Shown: in pieces, positions 42,555 to 50,054 of the stretch | Position numbering within the stretch: the first letter of the stretch is position 1 | How the letters are laid out: the number at the start of each line of letters is the position of its first letter | DNA from: Muribaculaceae bacterium | GTDB lineage: Bacteria > Bacteroidota > Bacteroidia > Bacteroidales > Muribaculaceae | Length of the DNA stretch: 64,000 bases | Reading direction: 5' to 3' | Assembly: GCA_017405965.1 (NCBI GenBank) | Contig: JAFQZK010000005.1 | Span: forward strand, 62,001-126,000 | Position numbers and translations under genes: made by a program | Notes under the pieces: model-generated | What the model was told of the DNA's origin: nothing | Database searches by the model: none | What the model saw: the letters and a program-made list of their open reading frames with translations, nothing else

Positions 42555-44072
42555 ATGAAACTCAAATATTTTATTTCGTTTTTTGCACTGGTCGCTTTGT
42601 TGGCAAGCTGCTCCGATGACGATGCAATTACCCTGCTCGATGAGATTCAGGTTTCATCTTCCTATGTGAGCATCGACGAGGCCGGCGGTTCCAATACGAT
42701 TACCCTAAACGCCAAGGAAGGTTGGACGTTTGACGAGGCTGAACTTCCCGCATGGCTGACCGTAAGCCCGATGAGCGGTGGCGCCGGTGAGACCAACGTG
42801 ACCTTTACTGCTCCTGCTGCCCCCGACGGCCGTACCGCCGTGCTGCACGTGAAGTGTGGCGACAAGAGCCAGACCATCAACGTGATTCAAGGTCTCGCAG
42901 TCGTTAGCGAGGCTACTTGCGCCGAGGTCATTGCCGGTCCCGAGAGCAAGACCTACCGTGTGACCGGTACCGTGACCAGGATCGTTAACACGACCTACGG
43001 CAACTGGTATCTGGTTGACGTGACGGGTGAGGTTTATATCTATGGTACGCTTGACGCTAAGGGTGGTACCAAGAACTTCCTGAGCCTGGGTCTCGAAGAG
43101 GGCGACATCGTCACTGTCGAGGGTCCCAAGACCGTGTATAACGGTACCGTAGAGCTGGTTGACGTGACTGTTGTCAAGATCCAGAAGTCGCTCGTCAAGG
43201 TCGAGGGTTATGACCCCGAGGACGCTACGATTCCTCTGGAGGGTGGCAACGTGACCGTTAACCTGAGCTGCAAGACTGCCAACGGCATCTCGGTCGAGAT
43301 TCCCGATGAGGCCAAGAGCTGGCTGGGCATCGTATCGGTAACCGGTGGCGCAGAGCCCGTGGTAACCTTCCATGCCAATGCCAATAACGGTGGCGACCGC
43401 AGCACTAACGTTGTGTTCAAGACTGTTGATGACAAGGGTAAGGAATATACCGCTATGGCAACCATCAACCAGAAGGGCGCTATCGTGGCTGCTACCGTAG
43501 CCGAGTTCCTGGAGGCTGCAGTGGGTGACACCCAGTATCGTATCACCGGTGTGATAACCAAGGTGGCCAACGCTACTTATGGTAATGTTTATGTGCGTGA
43601 CTGGTCGGGTGAGACCTACGTCTATGGCATCGGTGCCAAGGGTGACTTTGAGGCTGCTGGCCTGAAGGCTGGTGACGTCGTTACCCTCGTGGGCAAGCGC
43701 GGCGAGTACAAGGGCGATCCCCAGATGACTGGCGCTGTCCTTGAGTCGGTAATCCCCGTGACCCCCGTTACGATCGACGAGTTCCTCGATAAGGAGGATA
43801 GTCCCAATACCTACTACATGATCACTGGTACCATCGTGGATATCGCTAACCCAACTTATGGTAACGTGACCCTGGAGGATGAGACCAACAGTGTATATGT
43901 CTATGGTTGCTATCCCGGTTGGGGTGCTACCGGTGACAACCGCAAGGGTCTGTTCGAGAGAGAAGGCATCGAAGTTGGCGACAAGCTCAGTGTTATCGGT
44001 GTGAAGAGCACCTATAACGGTTCACCCCAGCTGGCCAACGGTGTCTACTTCTCGCACGAGAAACCCGAGTAA
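42555..44072 (+). CDS. Surface lipoprotein with BACON and OB-fold repeats
   Basis: A 505-residue lipoprotein: lipobox LLASCSDDD with Cys about residue 19, followed by acidic residues that fit the Bacteroidota surface-export signal. Then come a BACON domain (about 35-115; GWTFDEAELPAWLTVSP) and three related OB-fold-like units, each with YRVTGTV/YRITGVI/YMITGTI, (T/P)TYGN, Y(I/V)YG and GD.(V/L).V.G elements (about 120-215, 315-405, 410-500); a second BACON-like stretch lies between the first two. OB folds of this type are often found in proteins that bind nucleic acid or in nuclease-associated surface proteins. Together with the Oar receptor and the nucleotide pyrophosphatase this suggests uptake of extracellular nucleic-acid material; that link is inference. 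Confidence 0.78.
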   Translation: MKLKYFISFFALVALLASCSDDDAITLLDEIQVSSSYVSIDEAGGSNTITLNAKEGWTFDEAELPAWLTVSPMSGGAGETNVTFTAPAAPDGRTAVLHVKCGDKSQTINVIQGLAVVSEATCAEVIAGPESKTYRVTGTVTRIVNTTYGNWYLVDVTGEVYIYGTLDAKGGTKNFLSLGLEEGDIVTVEGPKTVYNGTVELVDVTVVKIQKSLVKVEGYDPEDATIPLEGGNVTVNLSCKTANGISVEIPDEAKSWLGIVSVTGGAEPVVTFHANANNGGDRSTNVVFKTVDDKGKEYTAMATINQKGAIVAATVAEFLEAAVGDTQYRITGVITKVANATYGNVYVRDWSGETYVYGIGAKGDFEAAGLKAGDVVTLVGKRGEYKGDPQMTGAVLESVIPVTPVTIDEFLDKEDSPNTYYMITGTIVDIANPTYGNVTLEDETNSVYVYGCYPGWGATGDNRKGLFEREGIEVGDKLSVIGVKSTYNGSPQLANGVYFSHEKPE

Positions 44073-44138
44073 CTGTGAGAGAGACTACATCTGAGTCCAG
44101 TTACTAAGCATTACATTTCATTTCATGAATTTGTTGCA

Positions 44139-44166
44139 GGGAGCGACCATTTGGCCGCTCCCTTGT
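44139..44166 (+). terminator. Terminator of the Oar-lipoprotein operon
   Basis: GGGAGCG (44139-44145) pairs with CGCTCCC (44156-44162), with inner CC/GG around ATTT, followed by TTGTTTT. Confidence 0.8.
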
Positions 44167-44400
44167 TTTCCCGTTTCCTTCGTCTTTCCCGTTTCCCTTG
44201 TCTTTCCCGCTGCCCTTGTTTTTCCATCTTGCCCCTGTCGTCCCCTGTTTCGTCGTTCTGTCCCTGTCGTGTAATCCGAGGCTTAGCCTCGGACCACGGG
44301 ACAAGACAACGGAACAGGAGAACGGAACAGGAGAACGGAACAGGAGAACGGAACAGGACTACGGGAGAATGGGGCAGGGCAGGCCTTGGTGGGGTGCGGG
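44167..44400. repeat. Pyrimidine/purine inverted repeat array with central palindrome
   Basis: The left side is pyrimidine-rich and starts with three 18-base repeats of the type TTTCCCGTTTCCTTCGTC (44167-44220), each two 9-mers. The centre is a perfect hairpin CCGAGGC-TTA-GCCTCGG (44276-44292). The right side is purine-rich and holds four 13-base repeats CGGAACAGGAGAA (44310-44361, last one imperfect). Left and right are roughly complementary, so the whole region can fold as one long imperfect hairpin. No protein is supported, although open frames exist because of the repeats. Confidence 0.7.
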
Positions 44401-44416
44401 ATTTTAGTTACCTTTG
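44385..44416 (+). promoter_or_regulatory. Promoter of the nucleotide pyrophosphatase gene
   Basis: CTTG (44385-44388), 20 bases, TACCTTTG (44409-44416); one mismatch to the consensus. It lies at the right edge of the repeat array, 31 bases before the start codon. Confidence 0.65.
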
Positions 44417-44447
44417 TGGCATTGATTGACTTTAAAACTAATAGACG

Positions 44448-45647
44448 ATGAAAAGATTCCTTTTACTGTTGACATTGCTGTCGATGATGACGCTTGCGGG
44501 CCAGGCCGCAGGCCGTGACAACTACACGGTGATTATTTCGCTGGATGGCTTGCGTTGGGACTATCTGGACACCTACGACGTGCCTTTCCTTAACCAGCTG
44601 GCGCGCGAGGGCGTCAAGGCGGTGATGCAGCCGTCTTTCCCCAGCAAGACCTTTCCCAACCACTACACGCTGGCGACGGGCCTCACACCTGATCATCACG
44701 GCATTATCGCCAACATCTTTTGGGATCGGGAGCATGGCGTGGAGTTCTCGTTGAGCAACAAGGAGACGCGTGCCGACGGCCGTTACTACGGCGGTGACCC
44801 CGTGTGGCTTACCGCCAAGCATCAAGGCGTGAAGACGGCGGCTGTCTTCTGGGTGGGCAGTGATGTGGCTGTGAACGGCGAACATCCCACCTACTGGCGT
44901 GACTACCAGACCCAGCAGCTCGAGTTCCCCGACCGCGTGACCGAAATCATCCGTCTGTTGAAACTGCCCGAGCAAGAGCGTCCCCACCTGATAATGGCTT
45001 ATTTTGAAGAGCCCGACCGCAGCGGCCATAACTACGGACCCATGCATCGCATGACACGCCGTGCCCTCGAGGAGTTGGACTTGCTGCTCAGTAACTTGTG
45101 GGCCCGCATCCAGTTGCTGCCCATTGCCGATAAGGTGAATTTCATCGTTACGGGCGACCACGGCATGACCAGCGTGGACCCCAAGCGCTTTGTCGATATT
45201 GACGACGTGCTGCCCAAGCACTGGTATGAGCGTTTCTGCAACGACTATCCCACGCTCATCTATGCCAGCGCACCGCAGTACATCGATTCCATCTGCGATG
45301 CCCTGCAGGGTGTGGACCACATTCGTGCCTGGAAAAAGGCCGATATCCCCGCTTATCTGGGTTACGGCACCAACAAGAACATGGGCGACGTCGTGGTGCT
45401 GCCCGACGTGGGTTGGCTCTTTGCCGACAAGCCCAGCAAGAAGCAGCGCGGCAGCCACGGCTTTGACCACACGGCAGCCGACATGCAGGTGGGTTTCCGT
45501 GCCATCGGCCCCGACTTTAAGGTGGGCTATGAGAAGGCGGACCGTTTCCGCAACGTGTGCATCTACCCGCTGCTGTGCTACCTGCTGGGCGTGACACCGT
45601 CACCCAACGACGGCTCCCTCGACGAAGTACGCGACCTCTTGCGCTAG
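44448..45647 (+). CDS. Exported nucleotide pyrophosphatase/phosphodiesterase (NPP family)
   Basis: A 399-residue alkaline-phosphatase superfamily enzyme with a signal peptide (about 1-22). The NPP active site is complete: Asp in ISLDGLRWDY (about 31), nucleophile Thr in PSFPSKTFPNHYTL (about 70), the Asp/His of YFEEPDRSGHNYGP (about 188-201), DHGM in VTGDHGMTSV (about 237-246) and His of GSHGFDH (about 340). Such enzymes cut nucleotide pyrophosphates or phosphodiesters with two zinc ions, in the periplasm or outside. Following the Oar/OB-fold lipoprotein operon, it may process nucleotides or nucleic-acid fragments taken from outside; the exact substrate is unknown. A near-perfect long terminator follows. 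Confidence 0.88.
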   Translation: MKRFLLLLTLLSMMTLAGQAAGRDNYTVIISLDGLRWDYLDTYDVPFLNQLAREGVKAVMQPSFPSKTFPNHYTLATGLTPDHHGIIANIFWDREHGVEFSLSNKETRADGRYYGGDPVWLTAKHQGVKTAAVFWVGSDVAVNGEHPTYWRDYQTQQLEFPDRVTEIIRLLKLPEQERPHLIMAYFEEPDRSGHNYGPMHRMTRRALEELDLLLSNLWARIQLLPIADKVNFIVTGDHGMTSVDPKRFVDIDDVLPKHWYERFCNDYPTLIYASAPQYIDSICDALQGVDHIRAWKKADIPAYLGYGTNKNMGDVVVLPDVGWLFADKPSKKQRGSHGFDHTAADMQVGFRAIGPDFKVGYEKADRFRNVCIYPLLCYLLGVTPSPNDGSLDEVRDLLR

Positions 45648-45688
45648 TACCCGCCTCCAGAGAATTAACACCTTAATCCTATAATAGC

Positions 45689-45730
45689 GGCATCCGCACT
45701 CAAGTTAGAAATCACTTGAGTGCGGATGCC
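45689..45730. terminator. Terminator with perfect 17-bp stem
   Basis: GGCATCCGCACTCAAGT (45689-45705) and its exact complement (45714-45730) around an 8-base loop, between the convergent pyrophosphatase and LRR genes. There is only a weak T-run; the long stem may also stabilise both transcripts. Confidence 0.8.
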
Positions 45731-45749
45731 CTTATAACTATTCTAGAGG

Positions 45750-47549
45750 TCAGTTTTTCATCAAGTAGTTGATGAGGTCGACGATATCGGTGATGTTGAC
45801 CTCGCCATCGCCGTTGAAGTCGGCTGCGGGGTTATCAAGACCTTGTTCGCTGCTGATCAGATCATTGATGAGGCCGATGACATCGCTGACGTTCAACTCG
45901 CCGTTGCCATCCACATCTCCCAAGCCATAGAAAGTGCGGAAAAAGTTCCAACCGACCGCATTTTGATATAGCGGAATCGAAGCATTTGGAACAGTAGCAG
46001 AGAGCGTGCTCGTTGACCCATTATAGAACAGATATTCATCAGCTGTGGGTGGTGTTGTGGCAAGACATGTCACACTCCTGATCCAACAGCCCGCAAATGC
46101 ATCTTTGCCAATGGTGGTAACAGAGCCAGGTATCCTCACGTAGTGGTAAGGTGCATTAAAGAACGCAGCTTCGCCAATGGCGGTGACGGTGTTGGGAATG
46201 ACGGTGACGCCGCAGCCTGTAATCAAGGTATTGCTTGATGTCTCGATGATGGCATTGCAGTTATTACGGGAGTCGTAGACGGGATTGCCGTTTTCTACCG
46301 TTATGCTAGTTACAGAAGCAGTGCTGCTGAATGCTCTGAAACCGATGGAAGTGACCGATTTGGGGATGTACAGACTGGTCAGGTCGGAGCAGGCATCAAA
46401 AGCATAATCCCCGATGGATGTCACCCCACTGCCGATAGTGATGCTGGCAAGATGATAGCAACGCAGAAATGCATATTCTCCGATTGAAGTGACTGAATTG
46501 GGGATACTCATGCTAGCGAGGTTTTCGCAGCCGGAAAAAGCACCAACCCCAATACGTTTGACACGGTTGGGAATCCGTAGGCTTGTCAAGCCTTTGCAGT
46601 TCTGGAAAGCATCAGCGCCAATAGAAGTGACAGAGTAGCCAAGGGTTACATTCGTCAGCCCTTCGCAGTATCGAAATAACCCATCGTTCACTACGGTGAC
46701 ACCTGAGGGAACGGTGACGCTTGTCAAGCCCCTGCAACCCATGAACGCTTCATCGCCGATGTTAGAGACATATTCGGGAATTGAAATCCCTGTCAGGACC
46801 GAGCAATATGAGAAAGCCCTTTCTCCAATAGAAGTGATGCCCGTGGGAAGGGTGACGCTTCTCATGTTAGAGCAGTTGCTGAAGCAATCATCCCCGATAG
46901 AAGTAACATAGAAAGTCCTGCCCTCAAGTTCTATGGTCTCGGGTATGACAGCCTCCTCGACGTCTTTGTTATTATAATATCTGGCCTCGACTGCCCAACT
47001 GGATATCATGTTATACTCAATATCGTCTATTCTGAAATCTGTATAAGCGATGTTATAGAAGAATTCAGTCCAGCGCATGTCATCCCAATAGTAATAAGAT
47101 AGCCAGGATGGCACAAATAGTGTGCGAGAGTAGTAATCCTCGGCATAAAAAGCTGATTCGCCTATAATCATCTCCTGTGGATCGGCAAAACAGATCACAT
47201 TCGTATAAGGGTCGTAAGCGAACGCGAAATCACCGATACGGGTCACCGTGTTGGGGATAGTTACTGACTCGAGATAAATGCAACCGCAGAACGCATAATC
47301 GCCGATTGCGGTGACAGTATAGTTCACGCCGTTATAATCGACAGCTTCGGGAATGACGAAAATTCCACCATAACCACCAGAAAAATCCTCTGGGGATGCT
47401 TCATTTAACTCATAATAACTGGTTACCTCAACTTCGGTACTATTCAGAATGTTGTAGTAGATGCCGTTTTTTTCAAAATCATAGGCGGCCATTGATTTTG
47501 GCATCAGTACGGCTAATGCAACCAATAAAGTAAAGAATAGCTGTTTCAT
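45750..47549 (-). CDS. BspA-type leucine-rich repeat protein with dockerin-like tail (shorter paralogue)
   Basis: A 599-residue exported protein related to the one at 36124-38697. A signal peptide (about 1-22) and a YDFEKNGIYYNIL start (shared with the larger paralogue's HDFEVDGIYYNI) are followed by LRR_5 units such as ITSIGERAFSYCSVLTGI and VTSIGEYAFLRCYHLASI, with a second YNMISSWAVEARYYN non-repeat unit in the middle (about 180-215). The C-terminal about 60 residues are dockerin-like (GDVDGNGELNVSDVIGLIN; FNGDGEVNITDIVDLIN). A role in adhesion is inferred from BspA. The AT content is higher than in the larger paralogue. Confidence 0.85.
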   Translation of the reverse strand: MKQLFFTLLVALAVLMPKSMAAYDFEKNGIYYNILNSTEVEVTSYYELNEASPEDFSGGYGGIFVIPEAVDYNGVNYTVTAIGDYAFCGCIYLESVTIPNTVTRIGDFAFAYDPYTNVICFADPQEMIIGESAFYAEDYYSRTLFVPSWLSYYYWDDMRWTEFFYNIAYTDFRIDDIEYNMISSWAVEARYYNNKDVEEAVIPETIELEGRTFYVTSIGDDCFSNCSNMRSVTLPTGITSIGERAFSYCSVLTGISIPEYVSNIGDEAFMGCRGLTSVTVPSGVTVVNDGLFRYCEGLTNVTLGYSVTSIGADAFQNCKGLTSLRIPNRVKRIGVGAFSGCENLASMSIPNSVTSIGEYAFLRCYHLASITIGSGVTSIGDYAFDACSDLTSLYIPKSVTSIGFRAFSSTASVTSITVENGNPVYDSRNNCNAIIETSSNTLITGCGVTVIPNTVTAIGEAAFFNAPYHYVRIPGSVTTIGKDAFAGCWIRSVTCLATTPPTADEYLFYNGSTSTLSATVPNASIPLYQNAVGWNFFRTFYGLGDVDGNGELNVSDVIGLINDLISSEQGLDNPAADFNGDGEVNITDIVDLINYLMKN

Positions 47550-47605
47550 TGTTCTGATAATTAGAGATTATTAATCGAATGTTTGTTTATGCATGCTTGT
47601 GCCAT

Positions 47606-47637
47606 CAAAATTAGGTAATCAGACTGAGCCTGTCAAA
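47606..47637 (-). promoter_or_regulatory. Promoter of the LRR gene at 45750-47549
   Basis: Minus strand: TTTG (plus CAAA 47634-47637), 20 bases, TAATTTTG (plus CAAAATTA 47606-47613), about 57 bases before the start codon. Confidence 0.75.
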
Positions 47638-47770
47638 TGATTTTGACAGATATTTCGCCAAATGCTGATATTATAATAAAAATTGTCTAATTTTTTTACA
47701 CTTTTGAGACTTCAATAAATCAGCTAGAGTTGCATGTTGAAATCACAAGCAAAGGGCGCTTAAATGCAAC

Positions 47771-47831
47771 CAATAAGCACAATAAATACAAGGTGTCGGC
47801 TTTCGTTCAATTGTATTTATTGTGCTTATTG
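47771..47831. repeat. Perfect 21-bp inverted repeat without a gene
   Basis: The arms 47771-47791 and 47811-47831 are exact reverse complements with a 19-base spacer; each arm is built of 9-base steps (AATAAGCAC, AATAAATAC). A smaller flanking hairpin GTTGCAT/ATGCAAC (about 47729-47770) lies just before it. It stands between the LRR promoter and the SRP RNA gene. It resembles the arms of the GxxExxY cassettes in style but has no gene inside. Confidence 0.8.
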
Positions 47832-47882
47832 TCTTCCTTTTATTGTTGTTGAGCGTTTGTGTGAGGGTTGGGGTAGGGGTAC

Positions 47883-47987
47883 AAAAAAAGGGCAAGTGAG
47901 CTACAGCGCGCCGCTACAACCTCGTTACCCTTGCTCCGGTCAAGGCCTGGGGGATTGGGAGGGAGCTGGCCGTGTAGGACTTACCCG
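47883..47987 (-). ncRNA. ffs: Signal recognition particle RNA (4.5S-type)
   Basis: On the minus strand the transcript begins GGGTAAGTCCTACACGG and ends GCTGTAGCTCACTTGCCC followed by a run of seven T. The two ends pair (GGGTAAGT with ACTTGCCC). The SRP core is visible: CAGG (5' side) and AGCA (3' side) of the symmetric loop flank a 10-base tip, followed by AGGGTAACGAGG and GTAGCGGCGCGCTGTAGC, the arrangement I know from Bacteroidota SRP RNA. The tip reads CCTTGACCGG, so the tetraloop is TGAC instead of the common GGAA. The RNA binds Ffh to target membrane proteins. Promoter and U-tract fit the boundaries. Confidence 0.82.
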
Positions 47988-47991
47988 GCTG

Positions 47992-48022
47992 CAAAAGTAC
48001 TGCTTTTTCCCGAACTGACAAG
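47992..48022 (-). promoter_or_regulatory. Promoter of the SRP RNA gene
   Basis: Minus strand: CTTG (plus CAAG 48019-48022), 19 bases, TACTTTTG (plus CAAAAGTA 47992-47999). The -7 box is exact and the -33 has one mismatch; the start would be at about 47986. Confidence 0.75.
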
Positions 48023-48100
48023 GTTTTTTCGGGAAAATTATTACATTTAAACCCTAATCTGCTATTAATGAGTCGCTTATCTCTCTTGCTGTAAATAGAA

Positions 48101-48484
48101 TTATATCTCCATGATGTGCTCACCATTATCCATCCATTCACCATACCAGCATTGGCGGTGGATGTCTAAGACAAAACTGCTTGGAAGGATGATATTCATG
48201 TCAGGATTTTCAAGGGATACCAATACGGCATATTTACCGTCATTTCCTGCGCCTTCCCTTTTGGCACGATGGGGTTTGCGGTAATAGCCGGCACACTGGA
48301 GCTTGCGCTCGTATAAATCGACAAAGGCACGACTGCCCTCGATGATAAGTCCCGGTTTAAGCTTGTTTTTGTCGGGATCAGAACTGATTTTTTCCTCGAT
48401 GATGGCCCAATCGAAGTTTTTGCCATGCAGATGATAGAAATCTCTTAAAAACTCAAGGTCATCGGTATAATCAAAAATATCCAT
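48101..48484 (-). CDS. Hypothetical protein, 127 residues
   Basis: A small soluble protein of no family I recognise: no signal peptide, no membrane segment, mixed charge, with an acidic start (MDIFDYTDDLEFLRDFYHLH) and a tryptophan-rich end (HRQCWYGEWMDNGEH). The gene is minus strand, 24 bases downstream of the AgcS gene, and may share its transcript. It is more AT-rich than AgcS. Length and gene-like composition suggest it is real, but an immunity or accessory function would only be a guess. Confidence 0.6.
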   Translation of the reverse strand: MDIFDYTDDLEFLRDFYHLHGKNFDWAIIEEKISSDPDKNKLKPGLIIEGSRAFVDLYERKLQCAGYYRKPHRAKREGAGNDGKYAVLVSLENPDMNIILPSSFVLDIHRQCWYGEWMDNGEHIMEI

Positions 48485-48508
48485 ATCATTAAGTTATAGT
48501 CCTTGTTA

Positions 48509-49888
48509 TTATTCATTTGGTAAATCATCCGGCTGGTCCGGGGCATGGTGGTCGAGACGGTTCTCGTAGAGGTAGTGCTTGGTCTCACGGGCGATGACGC
48601 CGCTCAACAACAACAGGGAGACGAGGTTGGGAATCGCCATGAGGGCGTTCATGCAGTCGGCAGCGTTCCACACGATATCGAGGCTGATGATACTGCCCAC
48701 GAAGACCATCACGACGAACAGGATGCGGTAAGCCAGCATCCAGCGCTTGCCCTTGAGGTACTCGACAGCGCGCTCACCGTAGTAGCACCAGCCCAGGATG
48801 GTGGTGAAGGCGAACGTCAGTAGGCCGAAGGTCAGCAGCGGCGTGCCCACATAGGGGATTTTAGCAAAGGCGGCCTTGGTCAGGGCGGCGCCGTCGCTGG
48901 CGCTAATGTCGGGATGGGCGATGATCGAGCTAACGATGACCAGGCCAGTGAAGGCGCAAATGACTACCGTGTCCCAGAAGGTGCCCGTTGAGGAAACCAG
49001 TGCCTGCCTCACCGGGTTGCGCGTCTGGGCGGCAGCTGCGACAATGGGTGCGGAGCCCAAACCGGACTCGTTGCTGAACAGACCGCGGGCAATACCCATG
49101 CGCGCCGCGATAATGACTGTGGTGCCGATAAAACCGCCGCCAGCAGCCTGGGGCGTGAAAGCCGATTCACAGATGAGTTTGATGGCCGGCCAGACGTACT
49201 GCCCGTTGGCGAACAGGATGTAGATGCACCCCAGGACGTAGAAGAATGCCATGAAAGGCACCAATGCGCCGCACACGCGGGCAATGCTCTTGATGCCGCC
49301 CAGCAGCACGAGACCCGTTAGCAAGCACACGCCAGCGCCCGTCACCCACATGGGGATATGATAGGACTCATTGGCGATGGTGGAGATGGCATTGGCCTGC
49401 ACCGTGTTACCGATGCCGAACGAGGCCAGGGCTGTAAACAGGGCGAACAGCACGGCGAGCCATTTCCAACCCAATCCGCGCTCGAGCGCGTACATGGGCC
49501 CACCCAGCATGCGGCCGTCGTCGGCCTTGACACGGTACTTGATGGCCAGCAGGCCCTCGCTGTACTTGGTGGCCATGCCAAACACACCCGATAGCCAGCA
49601 CCACAGCACGGCACCGGGTCCGCCCAGGGCGACAGCGGTGGCCACGCCCACGATGTTACCTGTGCCGATGGTCGCCGCGAGCGCCGTCGCCAGCGCGCCG
49701 AACTGCGACACGTCGCCTGTGGAACCCTTGTCACGGCTCACCGATAGGCGTATGGCCGTGAGGAGTTTTCGCTGCGGGACACCCAGCCTGAAGGTGAGGT
49801 AAACATGTGTTCCCAACAGTAATATAATCATCGGCCACCCCCAAAGGTAGTCGCTCAAGATCTTGAAAAAATCGTTTAAGGTTTCCAT
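48509..49888 (-). CDS. Alanine/glycine:cation symporter (AgcS family)
   Basis: A 459-residue inner-membrane protein with about ten to eleven membrane segments. Family signatures are GDVSQFGALATALAATIGTGNIVGVATAV (in pieces at about 58-86; core GTGNIVGVA), the GGPGAVLWCWLSGVFGMATKYSE block and NESGLGSAPIVAAAAQT (about 270-286). These sodium- or proton-coupled carriers import alanine, glycine or similar small amino acids. It stands alone apart from the small gene after it. The intergenic region upstream has AT-rich DNA without a clear minus-strand promoter match. Confidence 0.92.
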   Translation of the reverse strand: METLNDFFKILSDYLWGWPMIILLLGTHVYLTFRLGVPQRKLLTAIRLSVSRDKGSTGDVSQFGALATALAATIGTGNIVGVATAVALGGPGAVLWCWLSGVFGMATKYSEGLLAIKYRVKADDGRMLGGPMYALERGLGWKWLAVLFALFTALASFGIGNTVQANAISTIANESYHIPMWVTGAGVCLLTGLVLLGGIKSIARVCGALVPFMAFFYVLGCIYILFANGQYVWPAIKLICESAFTPQAAGGGFIGTTVIIAARMGIARGLFSNESGLGSAPIVAAAAQTRNPVRQALVSSTGTFWDTVVICAFTGLVIVSSIIAHPDISASDGAALTKAAFAKIPYVGTPLLTFGLLTFAFTTILGWCYYGERAVEYLKGKRWMLAYRILFVVMVFVGSIISLDIVWNAADCMNALMAIPNLVSLLLLSGVIARETKHYLYENRLDHHAPDQPDDLPNE

Positions 49889-49989
49889 AATAGTTCGGTA
49901 ACATTAAGGTTGAAAATGCAAATATAGTGAAAATAGTCGTAGTATTCTGTTTTTTGCTTATAAGTTTAAGGATTTTCGTTTTTTTTGAT

Positions 49990-49997
49990 TAAATTTG
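49990..49997 (+). promoter_or_regulatory. -7 promoter element before the 50055 gene
   Basis: TAAATTTG fits TAnnTTTG; TTTA at 49965-49968, 21 bases upstream, is a near match to -33. The leader would be about 50 bases. Confidence 0.6.
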
Positions 49998-50054
49998 TGC
50001 CGTTATAGATGAAATGTTCAATCACATTATTAACCTTTCAATACAATCACTGTT

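Noticed and set aside
44310..44361. CRISPR-like direct repeats
   Set aside because: The 13-base units are contiguous without spacers and no cas gene is present.
44104..44429. Open frames through the purine/pyrimidine array encoding Gly-Lys or Thr-Glu repeats
   Set aside because: They exist only because of the DNA repeats and have no stop codons by composition; no start signal fits.
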